A stretch of 5,300 nt of DNA from Candidatus Omnitrophota bacterium (GTDB taxonomy: Bacteria; Ratteibacteria; UBA8468; MWAK01): assembly GCA_018829455.1 (NCBI GenBank), contig JAHJUB010000060.1:1-5300 (forward strand). The letters run 5' to 3'. The notes below the pieces were generated by a model. That model had not been told where the DNA came from. It worked only from the letters and a program-made list of their open reading frames with translations, and ran no database searches. The translations under genes were made by a program, and so were the position numbers. This document shows positions 1-4,640 of the stretch, in pieces. Each line of letters opens with the position of its first letter. The first letter of the stretch is position 1.

Positions 1-640
1 CGAGGTTACCACCTACCAGGGGCCGAAGGCGAGAGTTGCGGTCGCCCGGTTTGAAATGAAAGCGGCTAAGGGCTACAACGAAATCGGAAGCGGAATGTCG
101 GATATGCTGGTTGACTCCCTGTTCAAAACCAACCGTTTTATCGTGCTGGAAAGGGGCGAGGGACTCTCTGACATCAAAGAAGAATTAGCGTTGAGTGAAT
201 CCGGCTATACCGAAAAGGGCAAGGCCGCGGAAAAAGGAACCCTGGAAGGCGCGGATATTCTTCTTACCGGCGCCATTACCGCTTTTGAACCCGAAGCAGA
301 GGGTTCCGGCGGCGGCGGTTTCGTTATTCCGCTTCCGCTTAAGATCGGCGGCGGTGTGAGAATAAAGAGCAACAAGGCCTATATTGCCGCCAACATCCGC
401 CTGGTTGACGTGCGCACCGGCCGGATAATCAATTCCGTGAAAGTTGAGGGGAAAGCATCCGACTTTAAGTTCGGTGTGGTCGGCGGCGGCCTGATAGGCG
501 GCGTGGTCCTGGCCGGTGGTTTTGAGAAATATAAAAATACGCCGATGGAAAAGGCGGTAACGATAATGCTGGATAATGCGATTAAGGAAATCGTAAAGAG
601 CGTTCCGGAAGATTATTACCGTTATAAGCCGGGGAAGTAA
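1..640 (+). CDS. CsgG-family outer membrane assembly/transport protein, 5'-truncated by window edge
   Basis: The frame is open from base 2 and ends at TAA 638-640, so about 212 C-terminal codons are present. The true start lies before the window, because family-like sequence (KARVAVARFEMKAA, following YQGP) already precedes the first in-frame ATG at 56. The CsgG-type pattern is visible: an ARVAV strand, a GSGMSDMLVDSL helix, the NRFIVLERGEGLSDI segment, the GADILLTGAITAFEP strand, and RLVDVRTGRIINSVKVEG. There are two glycine-rich stretches, SGGGGFVIPLPLKIGGG and GVVGGGLIGGVVLAGG. Known CsgG is a lipoprotein forming the outer-membrane export channel for curli, but many relatives have no curli genes and unknown cargo. 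No other curli gene is seen here, so only the family is claimed. The signal peptide or lipobox would be outside the window. The gene converges on the aldolase gene across a repeat-filled gap of 98 bases. Confidence 0.85.
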   Translation, partial: EVTTYQGPKARVAVARFEMKAAKGYNEIGSGMSDMLVDSLFKTNRFIVLERGEGLSDIKEELALSESGYTEKGKAAEKGTLEGADILLTGAITAFEPEAEGSGGGGFVIPLPLKIGGGVRIKSNKAYIAANIRLVDVRTGRIINSVKVEGKASDFKFGVVGGGLIGGVVLAGGFEKYKNTPMEKAVTIMLDNAIKEIVKSVPEDYYRYKPGK

Positions 641-660
641 CAGAATATAGACAAATTTTT

Positions 661-690
661 ATGTAGGGGAGGGGTTATATCCCCTCCCCG
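661..690. repeat. Dispersed hairpin repeat, copy 1 (GGGGAGGGG palindrome)
   Basis: GGGGAGGGG at 666-674 pairs perfectly over 9 bp with CCCCTCCCC at 681-689 around the 6-base loop TTATAT. It is preceded by ATGTA. The same ATGTA-stem-N6-stem arrangement recurs at 1739-1766 in the same orientation with a different loop, so this is a repeat family and not only a local stem. It sits between two convergent genes and could act as a bidirectional transcript end. No U-tract follows on either strand, so it is not a standard intrinsic terminator. Confidence 0.75.
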
Positions 691-735
691 CATTGTCATT
701 GCGAGGCGTAGTTTGCCGCGGCAATCCCAGCAATG
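691..735. repeat. GTCATTGCGAG/GCGGCAATCCC palindromic repeat, copy 1
   Basis: GTCATTGCGAG (695-705) and GCGGCAATCCC (718-728) lie 12 bases apart and form an imperfect inverted repeat. Inside is a perfect 12-bp palindrome, TTGCCGCGGCAA (713-724). An outer CATTG (691-695) pairs with CAATG (731-735). Both 11-base arms recur exactly at 1831-1841 and 1959-1969. The element directly follows the hairpin repeat and ends only a few bases from the aldolase stop codon at 739. Similar elements are known as dispersed intergenic repeats in various environmental bacteria; this is from memory, not a search. Confidence 0.7.
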
Positions 736-738
736 TTC

Positions 739-1710
739 TTACGCCTTCCCGTTACTCCCCAGAAGTTCGCACTTGGCGATGTACATCTTTTTCAATTCTT
801 CCCGGGCCGGGCCAAGGTATTTCCGCGGGTCAAACTCTTCCGGGTGCTCCACAAAGCACTTCCGAATTATGGCGGTCATAACCAGCCGTCCGTCGGAATC
901 AATATTCACCTTGCAGACGTTTGATTTAACGGCTTTTTTAATCTGGTCTTCCGGAACTCCGGAGGTGTTTTTCATCTTGCCGCCGTACCGGTTGATAATA
1001 TCAACATATTTTTGCAGTACGGACGAGGCGCCGTGCAGGACGATCGGGAACCCCGGCAAGCGTTTTTCACATTCCTCCAGGATGTCAAAACGCAGCGGCG
1101 GAACCGATTCGCCCGGTTTCAGTTTGAACTTGTACACGCCGTGCGAAGTTCCGATGGAGATGGCCAGGTGGTCAACGCCTGTTTTGGTCACAAAGTCCTG
1201 GACGTCTTCCGGTTTTGTGTAGTGGGTCACCTCCGAGGAAACGTGCTCTTCAATGCCGGCCAGAACCCCTAATTCCCCCTCAACGGTTACGTCGCGCTCG
1301 TGAGCGTATTCAACCACCTTTTTGGTCAGGGCAACGTTTTCTTCGTAAGGGAGGGAAGAACCGTCAATCATCACGGTTGAGAAGCCGTAATCAACGCAAC
1401 TCTTGGCCAGTTCAAACGAATCACCGTGGTCCAGGTTCAGGGCGATGGGGATGTTACTGCCCATTTCCCGGGCCATGGCCACTGCTCCCGGCGCCATGTA
1501 CCGGAGCAGGGTCTGGTTTGCATACTGCCGCGCGCCCTTTGAAATTTGCAGGATAACCGGGGATTTGCATTCCACGCAGGCGGAGATTATCGCCTGCAGT
1601 TGTTCCATGTTGTTAAAATTATACGCCGGCACCGCGTAACCTCCGGTTATTGCCTTTTTAAACATATCCGTCGTGTTTACCAACCCTAAATCTTTATAAC
1701 TTACCGCCAT
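739..1710 (-). CDS. fba: Class II (zinc-dependent) fructose-1,6-bisphosphate aldolase
   Basis: This 323-residue cytosolic enzyme reversibly splits fructose 1,6-bisphosphate into dihydroxyacetone phosphate and glyceraldehyde 3-phosphate in glycolysis and gluconeogenesis. The N-terminus has the typical YAVPAYNFNN (25-34). LNLDHGD carries the catalytic Asp94 and zinc ligand His95. GELG (145-148) carries a conserved Glu. GTSHGVYK gives zinc ligand His190 and VLHGASS gives zinc ligand His226. The phosphate-binding motif KVNIDSD is at 267-273. The length fits a single-domain class II aldolase. The start at 1710 is chosen because AGGAGAGG lies just upstream; the frame stays open to 1932, but that stretch only translates promoter and repeat DNA. 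A tagatose-bisphosphate aldolase is the main alternative, and sequence alone does not fully exclude it. The gene is monocistronic, with its own promoter and repeats on both sides. Confidence 0.95.
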   Translation of the reverse strand: MAVSYKDLGLVNTTDMFKKAITGGYAVPAYNFNNMEQLQAIISACVECKSPVILQISKGARQYANQTLLRYMAPGAVAMAREMGSNIPIALNLDHGDSFELAKSCVDYGFSTVMIDGSSLPYEENVALTKKVVEYAHERDVTVEGELGVLAGIEEHVSSEVTHYTKPEDVQDFVTKTGVDHLAISIGTSHGVYKFKLKPGESVPPLRFDILEECEKRLPGFPIVLHGASSVLQKYVDIINRYGGKMKNTSGVPEDQIKKAVKSNVCKVNIDSDGRLVMTAIIRKCFVEHPEEFDPRKYLGPAREELKKMYIAKCELLGSNGKA

Positions 1711-1713
1711 TTT

Positions 1714-1721
1714 CCTCTCCT
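1714..1721 (-). promoter_or_regulatory. Ribosome binding site of the aldolase gene
   Basis: On the minus strand AGGAGAGG precedes ATG at 1710, with the GGAG core 6 bases before the start. It fixes the start at 1710 and argues against the upstream ATG at 1932. Confidence 0.8.
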
Positions 1722-1738
1722 TCCTTAAGCGAATTAAA

Positions 1739-1766
1739 TGTAGGGGAGGGGCTGCGTCCCCTCCCG
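1739..1766. repeat. Dispersed hairpin repeat, copy 2, in the aldolase mRNA leader
   Basis: ATGTA followed by GGGGAGGGG (1743-1751), loop CTGCGT and CCCCTCCC (1758-1765) gives an 8-bp stem; the ninth pair is lost because G stands at 1766. It matches copy 1 at 661-690 except for the loop and that final base. It lies between the predicted aldolase promoter and its ribosome binding site, so it should be transcribed as a stem in the 5' leader. There is no U-tract. Confidence 0.7.
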
Positions 1767-1788
1767 AAGTTTGTAAATAAACGTGTTT

Positions 1789-1817
1789 ATTATAGCATTT
1801 TTCCCGGAAATTGAAAA
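1789..1817 (-). promoter_or_regulatory. Sigma-70-type promoter for the aldolase gene, extended -10
   Basis: On the minus strand TATAAT (1789-1794) matches the -10 consensus exactly and is preceded by TGC, an extended -10. A weaker -35, TTTTCA (1812-1817), lies 17 bases upstream. Transcription would start near 1782, giving a leader of about 72 bases that contains the hairpin repeat at 1743-1765. Confidence 0.65.
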
Positions 1818-1830
1818 ATCCCGCGTTTCC

Positions 1831-1969
1831 GTCATTGCGAGCCCCTTTTACTCCTCCCCCCTTGCGGGGGAGGATGAAGGTGGGGGGTGGGACAGGCGTC
1901 AGCCTACGCCAAAAACTGGCTACGGCGGACAAGTCTCGCCTGCTTATTTAAACGGGGCGCGGCAATCCC
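1831..1969. repeat. GTCATTGCGAG/GCGGCAATCCC repeat, copy 2, split by about 117 bp of repeat-like DNA
   Basis: The two 11-base arms of copy 1 recur exactly at 1831-1841 and 1959-1969, but here they are 117 bases apart instead of 12. The intervening DNA holds a 9-bp hairpin (TCCTCCCCC 1852-1860 with GGGGGAGGA 1866-1874) followed by a G-rich run. It also has an inverted pair CAGGCG (1893-1898)/CGCCTG (1937-1942) and GGCGT (1895-1899)/ACGCC (1906-1910). No convincing protein is encoded; open frames through it are translated repeats. It separates the divergent aldolase and tRNA-His promoters. Confidence 0.6.
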
Positions 1970-1975
1970 GGTCTG

Positions 1976-2005
1976 TTGAAGTAACTGCCCTTCAAGTGTT
2001 AAAAT
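1976..2005 (+). promoter_or_regulatory. Promoter of the tRNA-His / RNase D transcript
   Basis: TTGAAG (1976-1981) and TAAAAT (2000-2005) are near-consensus -35 and -10 boxes separated by 18 bases. Transcription would start around 2012, only a few bases before the tRNA 5' end at 2019. The -35 box starts directly after the right arm of the split repeat. Confidence 0.55.
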
Positions 2006-2018
2006 AAAGGGTGAAAAT

Positions 2019-2090
2019 GGTGGCTATGGTGTAGTGGCAGCACACTGGACTGTGGCTCCTTTAGCACGGGTTCGAATCCCGTTAGCCACC
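2019..2090 (+). tRNA. tRNA-His, anticodon GTG
   Basis: The acceptor stem GTGGCTA (2020-2026) pairs fully with TAGCCAC (2083-2089). G at 2019 and C at 2090 supply the G-1:C73 pair that is the identity mark of bacterial tRNA-His. The D stem is GTGT/GCAC (2029-2032/2040-2043). The T arm is ACGGG-TTCGAAT-CCCGT (2066-2082). The anticodon loop CTGTGGC (2050-2056) reads GTG at 2052-2054. The bases after C73 are CAA, so CCA is not encoded and must be added by tRNA nucleotidyltransferase. The anticodon stem is odd: CTGGA (2045-2049) against TCCTT (2057-2061) gives only three Watson-Crick pairs next to the loop, with U-U and C-U opposed at the far end. The variable region is only four bases. It is probably functional, but mild decay is possible. 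Confidence 0.88.
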
Positions 2091-2111
2091 CAATTTCCGT
2101 ATATGCCAGCC

Positions 2112-3248
2112 ATGCGACAACCGAAATATCTGATGGTGGAAACACCGCAGGGCCTGCGTGAAGCGTGCGCCATTTTGGCGGGAGCGGCGACCGTTGCTCT
2201 CGACCTGGAAGCCGACACCCTGTTTCATTATGGGGAAACGGCATGTCTGGCACAATTGTCGGACGGCGCGCAAATATGGTTGGTGGACCTTCGCCAAGTG
2301 ACGGATATCTCTCCCCTGAAGCCGATACTTGAGAACACCGCCGTCGAGAAGGTCCTGCACGGCGCTGATTACGATATCCGGCTCCTGCGGCGCCACTTCG
2401 GCATTAACTGCCGGCCGATCTTTGACACGGAAGTGGCGGCTCGTTTTCTCGGGATGCGCCGGTCCGGCCTGGCTGAGGTCCTGGCGAAGCGTTTCGGGGT
2501 TGTTCTCGATAAGAAGTTCCAAAAACGCGACTGGATGCAACGACCATTGACCGCCGAAATGTGTTCCTACGCCGCCGCCGACGTCCACTGGCTGGTCCGG
2601 CTGGCGGGTCTGATGAAAGCGGATTTAACCGGGCTCGGGCGTCTGGCCTGGGTTAAAGAGGAGTGCGATATTCTGGCGCATTCGTCGGACCGTATCAGGG
2701 AACCCGGACCGCTCTTTCTCGGTTTCAAGGGCGCCGATCTCCTGGACCGAAGAAATCTGGCTATACTGGAGTCCCTTCTGCAGGCGCGGGAATCACTGGC
2801 CGAACAGCGTGATCGCCCGCCGTTCAAAGTGTTGTCTCCCGATGTCATCAGACAGATTATCCGGGAGCGGCCGGAAACGGACCTGGAACTGCTGAGAATC
2901 GATGGTCTCGGCCGCAGAAGCGGGACGTTCCGCGCCGTTGTGCTGACAGCGGTGAGAAACGCGTTGGATCTTCCCGATGAGCAATTGCCGGAGTATCCGA
3001 GGGGTATCGGACGGAGACCAAGCCGCAGCCACCGGTTTCAGGCGAGAGTGCAGGGTTTGAAGGAATGGCGCGATAGTCGGTCCGCAGCCCTCGGGTTGGA
3101 CGGAAGTCTGGTCTGCGCCAACAGCGTGATTCAGGAACTGGCGGCCGTGAAGTGCCCGGTCACGCCGGATGACCTGGGCCGGGTTAAACGACTTCGGAAG
3201 TGGCAGAATCGTGAATTTGGCGCGGAGATCTGCAATCTGCTCCGTTAG
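2112..3248 (+). CDS. rnd: Ribonuclease D (DEDDy 3'-5' exoribonuclease with HRDC domain)
   Basis: This cytosolic 3'-to-5' exoribonuclease is known in other bacteria to trim tRNA precursors and other small RNAs. The 378-residue product shows the full DEDDy set: Asp31 and Glu33 in VALDLEAD (Exo I), Asp88 in LHGADYDIRLL (Exo II), and Tyr153/Asp157 in CSYAAADVHWL (Exo III). An HRDC helical domain follows at about 212-285 (RRNLAILESLLQARE, then LSPDVIRQII and LLRIDGLG). The remaining roughly 90 residues may form a second HRDC-like domain, as in Escherichia coli RNase D. The length is close to that family. The start is uncertain: ATGs at 2103, 2112 and 2133 are in frame and none has a clear Shine-Dalgarno site; 2112 is chosen as the middle option. 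Upstream codons back to 2034 lie inside the tRNA. The gene begins about 20 bases after tRNA-His, suggesting co-transcription. Its stop overlaps the stop of a minus-strand sigma-like fragment. Confidence 0.92.
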   Translation: MRQPKYLMVETPQGLREACAILAGAATVALDLEADTLFHYGETACLAQLSDGAQIWLVDLRQVTDISPLKPILENTAVEKVLHGADYDIRLLRRHFGINCRPIFDTEVAARFLGMRRSGLAEVLAKRFGVVLDKKFQKRDWMQRPLTAEMCSYAAADVHWLVRLAGLMKADLTGLGRLAWVKEECDILAHSSDRIREPGPLFLGFKGADLLDRRNLAILESLLQARESLAEQRDRPPFKVLSPDVIRQIIRERPETDLELLRIDGLGRRSGTFRAVVLTAVRNALDLPDEQLPEYPRGIGRRPSRSHRFQARVQGLKEWRDSRSAALGLDGSLVCANSVIQELAAVKCPVTPDDLGRVKRLRKWQNREFGAEICNLLR

Positions 3249-3466
3249 ACTATAAACCCGTCAATTCGTTTCCAAACGTAAGAAACAAACTTAACCGGAT
3301 TGGGATTTCCCTGTTTATCACGGTAATCAAAATTATAACTTTCAATCTTCTGGTAAATAATCAGGATAGTTTCTTCAAGCAAGTCCTCTCCGAATCGTCG
3401 AATTAAGTGGGGGAATACTCTCCGGTGTATTCTCGGGTAGGACCAAACAATACTGCGGTAAGATTC
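3245..3466 (-). pseudogene. Sigma-70 region 2-like fragment without a start codon
   Basis: Reading the minus strand from 3466 to TAA at 3245-3247 gives 73 codons of plausible protein. The segment GEDLLEETILIIYQKIESY (26-44) followed by NPVKFVSYVWKRIDGFI (56-72) resembles sigma-70 region 2: an acidic ED-L-E helix, then a core-binding and DNA-melting type helix. The likeness is by eye only. There is no ATG, GTG or plausible TTG at the N-terminal end. An ATG at 3470-3472 is followed at once by TGA (3467-3469), and the frame upstream closes again. The protein also stops just after region 2, with no region 4 for -35 recognition. It is best read as a remnant or a truncated, frameshifted gene; a short regulator with an unusual start is the alternative. 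Its stop overlaps the RNase D stop (3246-3248). The DNA from 3467 to 3567 shows no recognisable feature. Confidence 0.4.
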
Positions 3467-3567
3467 TCACATGTTTATTGGAATTTGTAGCCAAAAGGGA
3501 TTAGGTGGTTAAGGCGGGACCCAATTTAATTGCGGCTGGGTAATGGATAGGGTATTTTGTTACCGGT

Positions 3568-3840
3568 CTATCGGTAAATTTCTTTGCGGTTACCGATACG
3601 AATGATGTGGATGGTTTTTTCGACATGGTAAATTTCATAGATAATACGATAATCACCTACCCGACAGGAATAACAACCGCTTTTGTTTCCTTTAAGCGGT
3701 TTACCCTGGTAAGGGTCGTCAGGAAGAGAATTGACGGTTTTGATTATGGAAGGAATAATAACAGTAACTTTTTGACGCAACTTACGGAGGTCTCGGGCTG
3801 CCCCGCTATCAAATTTGACTTGGAAATCAGCCGATTTCAT
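3568..3840 (-). CDS. RelE/ParE-superfamily toxin of a type II toxin-antitoxin pair
   Basis: This small basic protein of 90 residues has the RelE/ParE pattern: an N-terminal strand (FQVKF), a helix rich in Lys/Arg (ARDLRKLRQKV), the YQGKPLKGNKSGCYSCRVGDYRI core (quoted in parts: GKPLKG, CRVGDYR), then IIYEI and the C-terminal GNRKEIYR. Candidate active residues by analogy with RelE are Arg60, Arg65, Arg81 and Tyr89. RelE members cleave mRNA at the ribosome while ParE members poison gyrase; the basic residues and terminal Tyr favour an mRNA-cutting role, but this is inference. The start at 3840 overlaps the antitoxin gene by 14 bases, a usual sign of translational coupling, and there is little Shine-Dalgarno of its own. 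The gene looks complete and intact. Confidence 0.88.
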   Translation of the reverse strand: MKSADFQVKFDSGAARDLRKLRQKVTVIIPSIIKTVNSLPDDPYQGKPLKGNKSGCYSCRVGDYRIIYEIYHVEKTIHIIRIGNRKEIYR

Positions 3841-4030
3841 CTCTGAGGGTTTTCCAGTCTACGGCCTTTCCGTTTTTGAACCTTTTGCGAGCGGCCGCAA
3901 TCTCCTTGTCCAGACCAGCTGTTTTTAAATGACCGGCTTCAAAGAGGAGTTCTTGATACTCTTCTATGGGAATTAAAACCATAGGACGGTCAATGGTGAT
4001 GGGCTTAGTAATTTCAGTGGTAACTGGCAT
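3827..4030 (-). CDS. Antitoxin paired with the RelE-type toxin (Phd/RelB-like)
   Basis: This 67-residue protein lies immediately upstream of the toxin gene, overlapping it by 14 bases, in the usual antitoxin-first order. The N-terminal part, ITKPITIDRPMVLIPIEEYQELL, is seen as ITIDRPMVLIP (12-22) followed by IEEYQELLFEAG, resembling the MVLIPIEEYEELL segment common in Phd/YefM-type antitoxins. The C-terminal helix AARKRFKNGKAVDW (46-59) is the likely toxin-wrapping part. Start 4030 is preferred over the in-frame ATG at 4081 because a strong ribosome site precedes it and because the extra 17 codons would cover the promoter. By family habit the protein neutralises the toxin and represses the operon; neither is shown by sequence alone. 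Exact family assignment is uncertain. Confidence 0.8.
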   Translation of the reverse strand: MPVTTEITKPITIDRPMVLIPIEEYQELLFEAGHLKTAGLDKEIAAARKRFKNGKAVDWKTLRDEIG

Positions 4031-4035
4031 TTTAT

Positions 4036-4042
4036 CCTCCCT
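4036..4042 (-). promoter_or_regulatory. Ribosome binding site of the antitoxin gene
   Basis: On the minus strand AGGGAGG lies 5 bases before ATG at 4030. It decides the antitoxin start in favour of 4030 and allows high antitoxin translation relative to the coupled toxin. Confidence 0.75.
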
Positions 4043-4067
4043 TTTGGATTTGGAGTTGAATATGTAA

Positions 4068-4097
4068 ATAATAACACCCAAAGATTGAAAAAGTCAA
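4068..4097 (-). promoter_or_regulatory. Promoter of the toxin-antitoxin operon
   Basis: On the minus strand TTGACT (4092-4097) and TATTAT (4068-4073) are near-consensus -35 and -10 boxes separated by 18 bases. The -10 sits in an imperfect inverted repeat, TGT...ACA (4062-4075 on the plus strand reads ATGTAAATAATAAC), which could be an autoregulatory operator. The operator idea is weak. Confidence 0.55.
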
Positions 4098-4131
4098 AAT
4101 TAATCCTGAGTGGATGATGGTGGGGTGCGAA

Positions 4132-4272
4132 TTAGTCTGGAGAGAAAATCACTGATAAGGGAAAATTAAACTGATCTTCCTCTTGTTGCCGTCGCTCGTA
4201 CTGTCTATTCCTGAAGGGCAAATTCTTTCGGCGCCATTGTTCAGGTGCCGCCCCGTCTGGTAAATCATCTGT
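4132..4272 (-). other. Possible coding scrap, 46 codons, no start, unknown family
   Basis: Between a TAG at 4273-4275 and TAA at 4132-4134 the minus strand reads an open 46-codon stretch with protein-like composition, for example DLPDGAAPEQWRRKN and RQYERRQQEEDQFNFPLS. It has no ATG, no ribosome site and no family I recognise. It lies downstream of the helicase remnant and on the same strand, so it could be the tail of another decayed gene from the same island. Chance is a serious alternative at this length. Confidence 0.2.
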
Positions 4273-4304
4273 CTACTAAAAATGTCGACCAATGATCACA
4301 CTTA

Positions 4305-4640
4305 TTACAGAAGAAGCATTTGAACTTTTTCATCGGTATTAATGTTGTATTCCATGAGTTTATAAGTCCTCAATCTTTTTTGAAACATACTACAGAGGAC
4401 AGGCATTTTTTCATCGACGTAATCATATATGCGCACATCTTTCTTCTGAGGGTGTTTCCGATGAAGCCTGCCAGCATACTGAATTAACCGGCCCTTAAAA
4501 GAAATAGGTATAGTCAGAAAAAGCGTATCTAATCGCGGATGGTCGGAGGCGAATGTGATACCGTCGTTTTTTCTTTCTTCAATTACGGAGTTGTATATCT
4601 GAGTATTGGCAGGACCGGAAGGTTTGGCCGTCCGTTGTAA
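4305..4640 (-). pseudogene. C-terminal remnant of a superfamily II DEAD/DEAH-type helicase
   Basis: An open frame of 111 codons reads from 4640 to TAA at 4305-4307. LDTLFLTIPISFKGRL (37-52) followed by QYAGRLHRKH (54-63) is the end of the second RecA-like domain, with helicase motif VI in the Q-x-x-G-R-x-x-R form. Then come KKDVRIYDYVDEKMPVL and MFQKRLRTY, typical of the C-terminus of restriction-type superfamily II helicases (COG1061-like). Motifs I to V and the whole first RecA domain are absent. The frame opens only at the TGA that ends the upstream nucleotidyltransferase gene. It therefore cannot be an active helicase and is called a 5'-truncated pseudogene. Internal ATGs exist but only near the end. 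The tail after MEYNI looks non-conserved. The parent was probably part of a defence or restriction-type locus; that is inference. Confidence 0.7.

Noticed and set aside
661..690. Intrinsic terminator for csgG or fba
   Set aside because: The 9-bp stem is strong but no U-tract follows on either strand, so it is kept as a repeat only.
713..1639. Several plus-strand open frames across the aldolase gene
   Set aside because: They are antisense shadows of a clear, motif-complete gene, with no ribosome sites or family features.
1711..1932. Upstream extension of the aldolase gene by 74 codons to an ATG at 1932
   Set aside because: The extra codons translate the leader hairpin, the promoter and the split repeat. 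A strong ribosome site and the family N-terminus fit the start at 1710.
1831..1969. CRISPR array or insertion sequence in the repeat-rich gap
   Set aside because: There are only two arms, with no regularly spaced repeats and spacers, and no transposase or room for one.
1783..2007. 74-codon plus-strand frame between the aldolase and tRNA promoters
   Set aside because: It consists of translated repeat DNA and promoter sequence.
2066..2090. tRNA-His 3' end as an attachment site for an integrated element
   Set aside because: No second copy of the tRNA 3' end and no integrase gene is present in the window.
2082..3032. Minus-strand open frames across RNase D
   Set aside because: They are shadows of the DEDDy/HRDC gene, and one also runs through the tRNA.
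3467..3472. TGA recoding (Trp, Gly or Sec) rescuing the sigma-like frame
   Set aside because: TGA ends the antitoxin and the nucleotidyltransferase genes here, no recoding structure is seen, and the frame closes again further upstream.
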